This document shows, piece by piece, positions 49,829 through 62,570 of a stretch of DNA of 64,000 nt; positions within the stretch are counted from its first letter, which is position 1; each line of letters begins with the position of its first letter. The position numbers and the translations under genes were made by a program. Origin of the DNA: Typha latifolia (lineage: Eukaryota; Streptophyta; Magnoliopsida; Poales; Typhaceae); NCBI GenBank assembly GCA_019914945.1, contig CM034103.1:3782001-3846000 (forward strand). Reading direction: 5' to 3'. Below the pieces are notes generated by a model that was given only the letters and a program-made list of their open reading frames with translations, was not told where the DNA came from and did not search any database.

Positions 49829-52650
49829 TGTTAGGGAGAATATTATTAGACTTAGGTTTAAATTGAAATCGGAGCAACTAGATCATATCAACATCTAAAT
49901 GTTCTTATGACTTTGTGGAGACTTCTATTTGTAGGAAGGCAGACTGATTGCCACTTATCAAGTCTAATAGGACATTTTTCAATATCTTGCAAGATTCCAA
50001 AAAGATATTTTATTTCTTGACATAATATCTCTCATACTATCATATACGATCAATTAAGATTTCAAACAAAAATGTTAGGCATTAGAATATATGGTAAGAT
50101 TCCTAAGCAAATTGTTTATGCCTTAAAATATCCTACTAATCAAGATCCCAATCAAGTGTTCTACTCCTTGTTTAGATATTTATTACTGATATCAATGCTC
50201 TCATAACGATCATACTTGTCTGTATATAAATATGTCATATAAAGCTTAATAGTTAAATACAATATAATTTCTATCTCATTTATATTAGTCATGGTATCAG
50301 AGCAATTTTTCATGCTGTTGTCCTCCCGGTTTTTTTTTCCAAGTGCTTCTTCTTCCATGTTTTTCTGAGTATTTTCACTCTTTCCTGCAATCATTTAACA
50401 TTTGCTTGAAGAGTTGAAGTGATAGAGGGACTGTTATAATTTCATAAATTTGTGTTTTTATATTAATTGATTTAAATATAAATTTGGAAAATTGAGCTGA
50501 GCAAAAATTGATTTTTGAGACATGCATATAACTCATATTGTTAAGTGATATCTAATTGGACTTTTGAGCACTTGTTATTCTATAATGTGGTTGGGCGGTC
50601 CGGTGTAAGTCTTATTGGATTCAATGCAAGCTCATAATGAGTGGGCCCATTGATTTATTATATATATAAGAGAAATTTGTATACGTCACCCTACTTTATA
50701 ATGTAATTATAGTTTACACTCTATATTTTTACTATTTATAAATCGAGTTATATGATTTAGTAAATATGTGTAAAAAAATACCATATATTATATTTGAACT
50801 AACAGCGTGAGAATATTCCGTTAAGTAGATACATTTTATTTCTAAATGACTAAAATGACCTTAGTATGACTTGGTTGAGGGTATTTTCATAATTATTTTA
50901 GTATAGTTAATTTCGATTTATAAATAATAAAAATGTATGGTATAAATTATAATTTTATTAAAAAATAAGGTATTATATATAAATTTTCCTATCAATATAA
51001 AGGCTAGGTCCCCTCACCACTCTATAACCTAATATTTTTGCCGTGTTGAAAGTCGTCTGTTGAACTGGAGTAGGAAAGGAAGACTTACCTAATCATCTAT
51101 CTATAGGTTAGAAGGTGAACAAAGATGAACCATACATGTATGATTCTTATTTTAATCTGTATTCTAGATTTTGTATAGAAATTGATCCAGATTTTATCCA
51201 ACACCGACCATATGATCAGTGACATCGAAATTTATATCAAAAGAAGAAGAAGGAGAAGAAGAAAGGTATACGCGTAGGCTATGGTTGTGGTGATAAAATA
51301 CTACATGCATGATTAGCCGGGACCTGAGAGAGAGCATTAAGTTGTTGAAATTGCTCTTGGGTAATTGAAAGTTGTGGAGGATCATAAGGGAATAACCTTT
51401 GGTGTGGTAGCCTGGGGGATAACTACGAAATTTATATGGTATTTGTCAGTATTGTCACTAAATCCTAATGGTGAATCTGCATCTATTCGACTACATAGGC
51501 ACTATATGCCTATCAAATTCTCTTTTTTCTTTCTATATGATATTTTTCTATTTCATGTCGTCTCATATTTTTACTTGACCACTGCTTCATTTAAGACCTT
51601 TCGACATGGAGGATAATTGGGATGAGTAAAAAATTTAGTGGGCTTTACCACTTGCTACATAACTCAACTAACCCAAACGGTAGAGTTGCTTCTATAGTTT
51701 CTACATCTCCAAACATCTGGCATTGCCGTCTTGCCATCTTTCACTCTCTTGTCTGGACTTGTTGACGCATTCTAATTCTACTATTTCGATTGCTCCCATG
51801 ATTATATTTGTTTGCCCTTTGATTGTTGACTTTTTCTAGTATGTTTTGTTAAATCAAAACATGCTTTGATTTAAATCATGTTGACATTTTATGGTCGTTT
51901 TCTATCGCTTCCCATGATGGCTTTTAAAATTTTCCAACCACTGTGGATGGTCGTTTTCTATTCTTTAATCATTTTGTATACTTATTTATACTAAATTTAA
52001 TTTGAATATCAAACAAGTGCACAGTGATAATGGCTATGAATTTAATATGCGAGATTTCTTTGATGAAAAGAAGATATTCATCAACAGCGCTGAGCTGCCT
52101 CAACACCCCAAACTAAAAAATAGTTTTGAATGCCAACACTAGTATATTCTCAACATTGCATGCTCTCTTCACTTCTAAGATAACATTTATCTTCATTTTT
52201 TGGGTGACTCCACTCTCACAGCTACATACCTTATTAGTCGCATCCTAACTCCTATTCTCTAAGGTAAGATATCTTATAACCTTTATTTTTTCCTCCAAAC
52301 TATCTTATACTTATTTGCAGTATTTGGGTGTTTATGTTATGCTTCCACAAATACACAAAATAATTTCAAATTGATATCATGCTAGGCATGGTTATTTTTT
52401 TATGTTATATATATCCTTATGGTGTGAAAGGCTATAAATTCTTAACATGATATCTTCTTTATGATGTATCTTTATCTCTGATATGATTGTCTATCTTCTG
52501 TTCACCATGCTATTGCTCTAGTTATATCTTTCTCATGTCAAACATCACACGTTTAAGTAGGCCATCAAACATATGATCACTAGCATTGAAGTCATGATAA
52601 CTGATTTAGATCATGATATATATATATACCAATTTCTCTATACGAGGAAT
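49829..52650 (+). mobile_element. Ty1/copia remnant, 5' LTR to integrase, 3' end lost
   Basis: An LTR-like stretch, 49829-50291 (TG...CA, starts TGTTAGGGAG), is followed at once by an intact primer site. Coding traces on the plus strand: TDHM of the protease near 51206; GLYHLLHNS and IWHCRLA of the pre-integrase part near 51640-51740; VHSDNGYEF, ILNIACSLHF, STLTATYLISRI and VFGCLCYAST of integrase from about 52017 to 52355. Stops and frameshifts throughout. No RT, RNase H or 3' LTR was found, so the element was truncated. Confidence 0.8.
50292..50304 (+). promoter_or_regulatory. Primer-binding site of the copia remnant
   Basis: TGGTATCAGAGCA, a perfect match to the usual iMet primer site, directly after the LTR end. 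Confidence 0.85.
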
Positions 52651-55600
52651 TCTTCTATGCTCTAGTTTAAGACTTGAACCCAAAACTCTGCTTGTCATAT
52701 AGTAATGCTTTATATAAAAATTTTCATCTGAAATCTAATTAGTATTACTTTACATGCATTAAAAAATTTATATATCTTCTACAATTTTGTCTAAGAATCT
52801 TTAAATTCAACTATTATATTAATAAAATATTATTGAAAAAAGTTTATTATTGCACTTTAGTCCATATCATAATAATATGTATAAGTATTTAGATTGAAAA
52901 ACATATCCTTAGTCACACTTCTTCCTACACGGGCTATTCTGCTCATAAGTCCATCTAGAAGCTTGGTCTTATTTGTTTTGAGTTCAAGAAGGTTTTGAAC
53001 TTGGTCGGAGACTCCTAATCTAGTTCAGTAATTAAATATTAAATTAAATTTTTTTCTTAATTATATTATGTCCTTAAATAAACAATAATATATAAAATTT
53101 AATATTCTTTCAAATTAATTTTATTTTTATTTTTAATAGTCTTGCCTGTCTCTTCTCTATTCTCTCCTCTCTTTTTTAAAATATTTATATTTTATATTAT
53201 AAAATATGTCATGTTATATAGATATATCAAATCATATCCATTCGAATCACTTCTCTCTCCTCTCCTCTCTCTGCATTCACTAAGGACCTAAATTATTTTA
53301 AATATAATACACTTAAGCTCATAAATGTCTATTATAGACACCATATAAGCTAATAAATTTTTTCAAATATGCACTTAAGGTAGCAAATGCTTATTATAAT
53401 ATTATAATATTATAATATTCATATATTGTACTATCATAATATTCATAATATTTGTATATTATAAGATATCATATAATATTCACATATTATAATAATGACC
53501 GCCGTTTCCACATGAAAAATATATTTTCATAAATCAAATTTATGTATCATCCATTTCCCTCTAAAATAAATATTTTTTTACTTTTTCACATCACAAATAA
53601 TAAATATATTTTTAACCTAACTCAAAATAAAATACCAAATTATTTTAGATTAGTTCAAGATACATAAATCAAGATTAAAAAATTATGTCAGCTAATCTAG
53701 TTAAAAGCTTAATCTCAAACCTCTACATTACCGATTTAGGAAAGGATATGTGAGTTTTTGACTATTTTAAGTTTCCTTATCAAACATTATACCAAAGTAA
53801 GTGAGTTCTAAACTTATTTATAGAACTAAGTGGCTATTAGTCCATGAAAATACCACGTAAGATAATTTTGACATTTATACAAAAATTGATATGGGTTAGT
53901 AATTGTATTTAAAAAAAAAATCTCTATGAACAACTTTAAATAGACAAATAAATTGCTTTTACATCGATATCTATTTTACTACGAGGGTAATAAAAATTGC
54001 TCATCTAGTTAGCTATAACAAAACTACTATCACGTACGTGACATCTATATAGACTAGAAGTCATAGTCTTACAGATATGTTTGAAATAGTTGCTTGATAT
54101 ATAGCATAACTAAAATGGTCTTGAATAATTCTCTCCACCTCTATCTCTCTTTCTTTCGAGATCAAGCTAAATGAGAATTAAAAACATAATAAATTAATGC
54201 CAACTCCAACGTCACATTGATTAAAACGAACTCAGAAATCAAGCAAGTTGTTATCCCTACGCATCTAACGAAATCTCTATAATTGCATGTCAGGTTACGT
54301 ACTGTAGATGCTCTACTTTTTATCACTTTGGCCAGACTCAATCATCAGACTAATTATTTTATCTCCCTCTCATAAGTTCGAGTTGGGTGGTTGATACGCA
54401 TCGCAATCTAGAATAGTTGATTGAGCTATTTCCGTGCATAAATTTGAGACAAAGAACACACACGCAAAAAATAATAATAATAATAATAACTTAACTCATT
54501 ATTGACTATTTGGCATGGTTGTACGTCCTATGATAAAAACTATTAACACAACGGAGGATCCAGCTCAGGGTGGTCCAAATTTTATAATGAGTGAGAAGAG
54601 AGTAAGGAGGGCAAAATCTAACATTATTCTCCCTACTAGTGTAACATATACGTAAACTACGGTGAGAGTTTGTAGTACTCACAGCTACTACCTCCAATAT
54701 ATCCGATTGAGTAGTGCATGAGCCTGGCATCACTGTGCAAAACATCTCCATTACTCCCCTCCTGGACAACCATAAATAGCGGACTAATCCGCTTCTTGCC
54801 AAAGAGGAGGACATTCCAAGACTTCTATGAACAAAATTGGCTCAAGGGACCCGATATAATTATTATTATGGAGAACCCGCATGGCCCAACAATTTTTTGT
54901 ATATTTTTTAATAGTAATTCTAAATACTATTGAATGCAATGTCGGTTTATCGGTTCTAGAACAATCAATGATTGATGAACTGGCGGATCCATTTCTCAAA
55001 CAGTAGCAAGAAAAAGGCTACAATAGATTCATAGAATATTTCTAATTGCAGGCAGCTGAAATTAACACACACAAACATGTTAAATATATATATATATATG
55101 ACTAAATTATTTATTATCATTAAAATAGACAGTGTTAAAAATATTTGTCAGTGATTTTCTTTTCTTGTACTATGAAACTAATAATTTTAGACAGTTTTTG
55201 AACCATTTTAGTTGTTCTTTTCTCATCTAAATTAATATTTGCTCGTATTTAGTTTTGTTTAGAATGACATTTTTAAAAGAACTCAATAATTTTGTCGGTA
55301 ATTATAATATTAAAAAACATATGTAATAGTAAATGTTGTATTTTGAAACTATTTCCTTTTATCATGAAATGAACTGAGCACTTCGAATTTAGTAATATAT
55401 GAATGTATCATACCCTCACCTACATTTTATTCTCTCTCAGGATTGGTCTGGTAGATTTGCAGAGAGTTATGTGATGGTCTACAATCCTTTCAATAGAAAG
55501 TATATATATATATATATATATGTTAACCATCAGGCAATATAACTTTTTAATTAGTTGCCACCTAAAAGGGAGAGTCGTTCTTTTGACCTAGCTAAAAAGG

Positions 55601-56920
55601 AAGAAAAAAATGATCGAAGGATTAGAAATATCATTAACTGCGATAATGAGAGAATGGCCACTGTTCTACTGCCTAGTTGCATGCCGAGTGATTAGTAGTT
55701 TACTTATCAATTAGGAATACATTAATTTATTACGGCTAGGGAAAGGATTTCTTGGAAAGGGAGAGCTTTTGATCTATCTATTAAGGAGGTTGTCATTTTG
55801 TTTCAACTTTCAAAGCAATGGATAGGATCATGCTTCTTATAATATCATAATTAATAGTCCATTTCTTTTCTCATTTTACACCTGCAGTATAGTTAACTTA
55901 ACCACATGTTTAGTAAAGTTTAACTAATAAATCTAATAACTTAACCCACATATTTTCTGTATATATTTATTAAATTATGAAGCTCAATTTGTAAATAGTA
56001 AAAATATAATTGTAAACCGTAATTTTATTAAATGATAAGGTGTTATATACAAATTTCTCTTTTTTTTACATATAGATGCCTCTCAAATCTAATAAACTAT
56101 TAAAATTTTATCAATTTAATTATAAAAAATTAAAAATATTTGTACTATTATTCGCTTACACAAGTACTTAAGGAACTTTGAAAGGATATACATGCAAAAA
56201 AATTCTGTTTTTAATTCAACTCTTGCAATTTAGTAAAGTGCGACATAAAATCACATAGGGCAAAGTTTTTTTTTTCCTGCAGTTATATAAAGGTTGAATT
56301 AAAAATAATCAAAGATCAGGTGTAAACTGCAAGAAGCATAGATGCAGTGTGTGAAATGGAAAAACCCCACCAATCAAATGTGTTTTCTTGTAATGAATTA
56401 CAGTTCATTCCTCTCTAATTTGGTCTGGTCTTAACTTATCTGATTATATTTAAGCTTAAGTACTTAATCATTATTAAGGGGATATAAAATATTTAATTAC
56501 CTCTATTAAAATATAGATAGTCTAATTTGATAATGGTAAGGGTGGTGTAGTTATTTAGCAACTTAGTTATGGCTGAAAAAATTGATGCCAATAATTGTAG
56601 GGGGGAGCTTAAAAATGGATGAAATATTTAACTGTTATAACTTGGTGAACGACAAGAAAGTGTGAATTGAAATCATATGAAGTATATATATAAATATAAT
56701 TTGTCCTTTATGTCTTAGCATATTGATAGCAAACTTTGGAGTGAACTAAGCCTTTTAGATATATATTATTGACTTCTTTTCCAAAAAGAATGAAAGAGAA
56801 AGAGTACAAGTGCCACACAATGCTGCCGACTTGGTTTGTGAATATATAATACAGCATATTGTCTAATATAAGAAGACAATAACTCTAAAGTTTTAGTTGT
56901 TCTACGTATTAACAATGATA
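52650..56920. other. AT-rich intergenic DNA, no gene seen
   Basis: Mostly A/T with TATA-type microsatellites (about 55086-55100 and 55501-55521) and ATAATATT runs near 53390-53480. Short open frames near 54500-55000 on both strands match nothing known. Confidence 0.5.
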
Positions 56921-56926
56921 ATAACT

Positions 56927-57090
56927 ATGATAATAAATATCATGATCATCTCATCTCAAAAAGAAGAAACTAGTAAAGAATTACCATCCAGGTGTAAAGA
57001 ACCAACCAACAACAACAACAATGATAATAAATATCATGATCATCTCATCTCAAAAAGAAGAAACTAGTAAAGAGTTACCATCCAGGTGTA
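56927..57090 (+). repeat. Recent 70-bp duplication
   Basis: 56927-56996 and 57021-57090 are the same apart from one base (AAGAA/AAGAG), separated by 24 bases containing AACAACAAC. The unit holds the palindrome ATATCATGATCAT. Confidence 0.9.
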
Positions 57091-57172
57091 TGTGCATGGT
57101 TTTCACAAGCATGCCAGATATACTGTTAGTTTTGCATCACATCATTTTAAGTGGATCCAATTAACTCCACAC

Positions 57173-57177
<5 letters not shown>

Positions 57178-57213
<36 letters not shown>
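57178..57213 (+). repeat. TA microsatellite
   Basis: About 18 uninterrupted TA units, directly after ACACGTGT. Confidence 0.95.
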
Positions 57214-57214
<1 letters not shown>

Positions 57215-58322
57215 CGAGTGTTTGTTAGGTGACTTCAATTGCACTATAAACTAATATCATATCACTCTAAGAAGAATACTGTGAGTGACAGAGGACGAGA
57301 AATATAGTGGCATTTTATAGAATTCATCATTATAAGTTTTTTTCAGTGGCAGTCGTAAAAATACCACTATAATATTTATAGTGGATTTTATATAACTGTA
57401 ACTTATTATAAGGTGTTAAATGAATACTTTTTATCAAAAAATGATTGATTTTTTTTCTAGGAAAAAAATAATAAGGTGGATTTCAAATCATAAATTGTCT
57501 ATAATAAATGATTTTATTTAAAAGTCATAGTTTTAGATTGATTATTATTATTATTATTTTTTAATGCTGGTAGTCACACTCAGAAAGACGCGCAGCCGTC
57601 CGCACCCAACTACCTCCATCAATTCGTCAAAATCCAACTACCTCATCTATAACGCAGATGCCGTCCGGGAATTGCTAGCCGTTATGAGCCATGCAGACAC
57701 CGGCTCAAGCCGATGAATCGGCTGGGCTCATCTTGAGCAAGCCACGCATGAGCCGATGCCGTTGGATGCAATGATCAACGGCTCCCAAGAGTCAACTAAG
57801 AACGGCTTCTGTTATGCCATTGACTGTAACTTTCACCATTGGAAATCTAATAACCCCACTGGATATATCGTCACATAGAACTGCAATAAATAATGAGATG
57901 CATTATATTTCAAATAAATTACTTTCCAGAAGGAAATAATGTGGGAAATGTGAAGCTATTATATGAAAGTCGTTGAGACTTTTTTATAATAAAAAAATCT
58001 ATTTTCCAACACAACAACCCAAAGTGGGGTATTTTGTATGATTTTAAAGGCAGAGCTACATCACTTAGCATTCGTAAGACACAATTTTAAACAAAACGAG
58101 GATTTAATTGGAAAACAGCACTGCAAGTTTTGGCCAAGCTAATAATGGAAAAGTAACTTCCTAAACTTTATAGTTAATTTGTCCCAATAAAAGATAAAGA
58201 ATGGATAGAAGTTTTCATCAACTCAGCATTTTTCTCTATCTGAAATACGAAGAGTCGCAGTGGGGCCCTGCATTGGGATAGTTAAGACTTAATAAGAGAC
58301 AACTACCTCTTCTCCTTCCCAT
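57214..58322 (+). other. Upstream flank of the KCS gene
   Basis: No gene seen. A GC-richer island at 57565-57850 contains GAGCC/GGCTC and CCGATG words that repeat in both orientations. A G-box-like ACACGTG lies further up at 57169-57175. Confidence 0.4.
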
Positions 58323-58329
58323 TATAAAC
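58323..58329 (+). promoter_or_regulatory. Likely TATA box of the KCS gene
   Basis: TATAAAC, only 38 bases before the first in-frame ATG. Transcription would start near 58353, leaving almost no leader for that ATG, which favours the second ATG at 58415. Confidence 0.5.
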
Positions 58330-58360
58330 AAACAAGCATCCATCCACAAACTTCATCTGC

Positions 58361-59836
58361 ATGTATCAACCCAATCCTCCTCCTCCACCTCCACCTCCTC
58401 CTATTCGATCTCAAATGGAAAACGCTCACCGAGACCATCTCCTCTCCTCTCTCCTCCATCTCCTCTCCCTCCTCTCCCTCTTCCTCTCTCTCTCCATTGA
58501 AACCTATATCTTTATCAACAAGCTCAACCCCACCTATCACCTCCTCCCTCTCCTCCTATCCCTCCTCCTCCACCACTTCCTTACTCCAAAAACTACCCAA
58601 ACCCACCTCTTAGACTTCTCCTGCCTCAAACCCCAACCTAGGCTTCGAGTCCCCATCCCGGGCTTATTGGAGCACCTCTCCCTCATCAACTGCTTCGACT
58701 CCGATAGCGTCGCCTTTATGAAGAAAGTCATCACCTCCTCCGGGATGGGCAACGAGACCTACTTCCCCCCTTCTCTCCACTACATCCCTCCGTCGGCTAC
58801 CTTTCATGACTCCGTCCAAGAAGCCCACATGCTCTTCTTCCCGACTTTGGACGACCTCTTTGCCAAGACCAACGTCTCGCCTTTGGATATTGATATCCTC
58901 GTAGTCAACTGCAGTGGCTTCTGCCCTTCTCCTTCCCTCTCCTCCATCGTGGTCAACCGCTACGCCATGCGAAGCGACGTCAAGAGCTTCAACCTCTCCG
59001 GCATGGGCTGCGCGGCTGGGGTCGTAGGCGTCGACGTGGCGAGGAGCCTACTAAAGCTCGGCAAATCCTCCTACGCCGTCGTCATAAGCACCGAGATCGT
59101 ATCCACCGGGTGGTACAACGGGAAGGATCCAAGAAAGCTGGTGCTCAACTGCTTCTTTCGCATGGGTTGCTCCGCGGTGCTACTTACCAACAGACCCAAG
59201 AAGGGAAACCCCAACCCTAAGTATAAATTAGTGAAGCTAATGAGGACCCAGTTCGCCTATGACGACCGTGCGTACAAGTCGGCGTCGAGGGAGGAGGACG
59301 ACGAAGGCATCACGGGGTTCTCCATCGAGCGCGACCTCCTGCGAGTCGCCGCCGAGTCGATCCGCTTGCACGTCGTCGCCCTCGGCCCGTCGATACTCCC
59401 GTGGCGCGAGAAGCTACGTTACGTACTCTTGCATGTAACAAAGAAGGCAAAGAGGATAGAGTTCGTGCCGGACTTCTCCGCCGTGATAAAGCACTACTGC
59501 CTACCGTCGTCGGGGAAGCCGATAATAAAGAAAATAGGAAAAGGGTTAGGGTTGGGGGAGAAGGAGATGGAGGCGGCGCTGATGACGTTCCACCGGTTCG
59601 GGAACCAGTCGTCGGCGTCGATGTGGTACCAGTTGGGTTACTTGGAGGCGAAGGGGAGGGTGAGGAAGGGGGATAGGGTTTGGCAGCTGGGGATGGGGAG
59701 TGGGCCCAAGTGTAACACGTTGATATGGGAGTCTGTGGGTGAGATAGACGGGGAGGAAGAAGGGAGGAAGGAGAAGAAGACGAAGAAGAAAGGGCCATGG
59801 ATGGATTGCATCCATAGGTATCCCATTGATGATTGA
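58361..59836 (+). CDS. 3-ketoacyl-CoA synthase-like protein, probably lacking the catalytic His
   Basis: FAE1/KCS family: ER membrane condensing enzymes that start each round of very-long-chain fatty acid elongation for wax, suberin and sphingolipids. Single exon, 491 codons, intact. Two N-terminal hydrophobic segments (about 27-52 and 58-73), then the thiolase-like fold. Present: NLSGMGCAAG with catalytic Cys217, STEIVSTGWYNG, RFGNQSS with catalytic Asn415, and GDRVWQLGMGSGPKCN. Altered: the usual HFCIHAGG reads HYCLPSSG, so Pro382 replaces the catalytic His; the usual RTHKGADD reads RTQFAYDD, losing another conserved His. From memory these match the KCS3/KCS12 subgroup, of which KCS3 is reported to restrain KCS6 rather than elongate. 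The C terminus has a Glu/Lys-rich tail before WMDCIHRYP. The proline run at 6-14 is included only if the first ATG is used; M19 (58415) has the better context and leaves 473 residues. Confidence 0.93.
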   Translation: MYQPNPPPPPPPPPIRSQMENAHRDHLLSSLLHLLSLLSLFLSLSIETYIFINKLNPTYHLLPLLLSLLLHHFLTPKTTQTHLLDFSCLKPQPRLRVPIPGLLEHLSLINCFDSDSVAFMKKVITSSGMGNETYFPPSLHYIPPSATFHDSVQEAHMLFFPTLDDLFAKTNVSPLDIDILVVNCSGFCPSPSLSSIVVNRYAMRSDVKSFNLSGMGCAAGVVGVDVARSLLKLGKSSYAVVISTEIVSTGWYNGKDPRKLVLNCFFRMGCSAVLLTNRPKKGNPNPKYKLVKLMRTQFAYDDRAYKSASREEDDEGITGFSIERDLLRVAAESIRLHVVALGPSILPWREKLRYVLLHVTKKAKRIEFVPDFSAVIKHYCLPSSGKPIIKKIGKGLGLGEKEMEAALMTFHRFGNQSSASMWYQLGYLEAKGRVRKGDRVWQLGMGSGPKCNTLIWESVGEIDGEEEGRKEKKTKKKGPWMDCIHRYPIDD

Positions 59837-60700
59837 TAAAGAGCATCAGGATTTGTAGCTATGGGACTGTGTGGCAGATTTGTAATATAGACTATTGGCA
59901 TAATTAATAGCTAATGCCTAATTTTGGATTACAATTTTTACCCTTGCTGATTATTATCACCTTTCTTTCTATTATAATAATTTTCTCTGCCACGTAGGAC
60001 TACTCATTGAATTTGCATTTACTATCCTATTTTTTATTTATTTATAAATCGCACTGTTTTCTATAATATATCTTAGTGAACTACACATAACCAGACTCTT
60101 AAATTAAGTTACTAAAGACATACCAAAATGTTCTTACCCATTCTTAATTACCTCCTATCTTCTCACCTAAAAATTCCCATTTCGATTTGTAGAACGCGTT
60201 CATAGTGGATCCCTTGCTGTAGTTCCTCGCCGGCCGCTTTCCACGACAATATTTTTCTCCCTCTTGCTTTGTTATTTAGGCCAAAGAAAGAAAAAATTAT
60301 CATCCTCTAGAAGAAGTAAGTATTTTTAATGGACAAACATATTGATCTTGATGGAATTAATATTTATTAATATTTTTATGCCATCCGCTCTAATAGTGTT
60401 AGCGTTAATCTAAACTAGGAGATTTCTACAAATAATTTGTGAAAATGCAAGGTATGATTTATAAATATTAAAATATAAGGTATAAATCATAATTATGTGA
60501 AAATATAGAATGTTGAATATAAATTGCTTTATTTAATTATTTTTTAATAGATCATGAGCCTTTGATATTATGTTCGATCCGTGGGTGTGATTAGGATGAA
60601 GGTGATGGGTGGTTTGATGATAGATTCTGATACGACTCAATCCATATTGACTCCACTCGCGACATTGGGTTCATTGAGATAACCTATTTATCTAATTGTT
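59837..60700. other. Intergenic DNA after KCS, no gene seen
   Basis: AT-rich. No exact AATAAA lies close to the KCS stop; variants such as AATATA near 59883 may serve. Confidence 0.4.
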
Positions 60701-60721
60701 TTTTTTTAAGAAATAAATGGA

Positions 60722-61811
60722 TTTTTGTCGAGGCACATTTGAACGCAGGGACCGCGTTCAAATGGGCCATGCGAACGCCTGCACATATTCACAAAAATAG
60801 AGAATGCAAATTGTGCGTTCGAACGGACTCGGGCTATTTGAGCACAATTGTTCGAAGAACGCCTACATATGTTTGTGACGATAGAGAATTATAATTCTGT
60901 GTTCGAACACAATCGGGCGCGTTCAAACACATATGTGAAGGAAACCCTAATTGGAGTTAAATTGGATAATTGAAAATGGCATTGTGCCTTTATCTCCTTC
61001 TCTGCTTGATTTAGCCATTGACGCCCTCTCCTACCTCCTTCCTTCCACCGCCCAAGTCTTTTGTTGGCTTTCTTTAACTCTTAATCCCTCTTTCTATAAC
61101 AACTTCTCCCATTTCACATCAAGGAATTAACCTAGCACCAATCTAACCATTGAAGGGCTAACAAGCTAGGATTTATCTGACTTTCGGCCACTGTTCGACC
61201 CATATCTTAAGATTTAGTCATTCAAACCCTGCAATCTTGGATTCATTTGAAAGCTCTTTTTAATAGCAACAACATATTCAAAATTCAGGAAGATCCAATA
61301 GTTAGATTATTCAGCTTCTTTCGAAAGTGACATCCTTAATCTAGTCCAGAATCATTATGGATCGAATAAAGCAGATTCGTAACAGATTCGATGAGCAAGA
61401 GGAGAGAGAAGATGCAGCCAAACTTAATAGACAAGGTCGATATAATAGTCGAAGGAAGGAAAAGGATGATAACCTTAGCTTTAGAGAACGAGAGGAAGGA
61501 GATCGAAAGAGATGAGAGGTGGAAGAAGAGACAAATGCAATATTTATCAATGATTTCCTAGATTAGGTTGCTCTCTACATAAGTAGAGGCTAATACTAAA
61601 CTAAATATAACATACAAAATAACTTTGTTCAGACTAAGATTGTGTCAGGCATTCAAACGACTCATCAAATATTTAAACAAGTTGATGAAGCACTATAAAT
61701 AGGTGCTCTTAGGCTACAGCATTATGAAGCCATTCAAGTGAGGGCATTCAAATGGCCCATCCCGCGTTCAAATGCTTGAGCTTAAAACTAGAAATTCCTC
61801 AACAAAAAATA
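60722..61811. mobile_element. Repeat with inverted ends, type not determined
   Basis: The left end ATTTTTGTCGAGG...CATTTGAACGC(A)GGGA reappears inverted at the right (CCCGCGTTCAAATG...CCTCAACAAAAAAT). Inside the left part two imperfect units of about 84 bases begin GAACGCCT at 60773 and 60857 and contain TTCGAAC palindromes. A 52-codon plus-strand frame (61357-61515), rich in Arg, Glu and Lys, lies within and matches nothing known. No clear target duplication. Confidence 0.45.
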
Positions 61812-61849
61812 ATAATAATAAACAAGTAAATCTAGATAGACGGTTCAAT

Positions 61850-62570
61850 CCATCCAACCTAATATTCCCCCTTAAGATGATTCAATTAGGCTGGGATCTC
61901 ATTAGCATCTAGGCTATTTATAGACTAAATAATATTCTAATCCTGTTGAATATATAAAGTTGGATTGCTTAGTCAATCATAGAGTCAGAATAAGTTTAAA
62001 TCAGACGTCTATAGTGCTTTTATAAAAAAAATTCGTCACATATCAATCCTATCGTACGTAGAAGAAAATTAAACTCATAATCTTTATTGCTAGTAGAACT
62101 CAGCTGGTCTGCTAGTCTAAATATCCCTATTCTAAACAACACAAAGGACGCCAACACTGCAGTTTGTTTATGCTGTATTTAATATGGTGGGGTGGAGTAT
62201 TGTACTTATATGGTTGCACTTTGAAACATCGACCTACTAGGCATATATAGCATGTCACCTCATATATTTGGATTTTATTAGACCTGATATCCGTCAACCT
62301 TCCAGCACTCATGACGCATGATATCCACTAATTTCAATTCATAGAAATATCTAAATCACCACTTGATTGTTTATTTTTAGTTTGCAGAAGTACTTAAATC
62401 GTTTTAGTCATGGTTGGTTGATTGTAATGAATAATGATGACTACCTTTGACTATTGGCTACTGAAATAGTAATTGAATACTGTTAACGAAACATTTGCTA
62501 TTAAACATGTGCTTCTTATGCAGGGAGAACCCAAGTAATTACCACGTGACTTACTGATCAATATTTTAAC
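61850..62570. other. Intergenic DNA, possible SINE-like sequence
   Basis: Read on the minus strand near 62125-62060, a tRNA-like start (ACCAGCTGAGTTCTA, then TGAGTTTAATTTTC) suggests a decayed SINE; weak. Nothing else recognised. Confidence 0.2.

Noticed and set aside
59310..59901. Minus-strand frames up to 178 codons
   Set aside because: Shadows of the GC-rich KCS coding sequence; no family match and poor composition.
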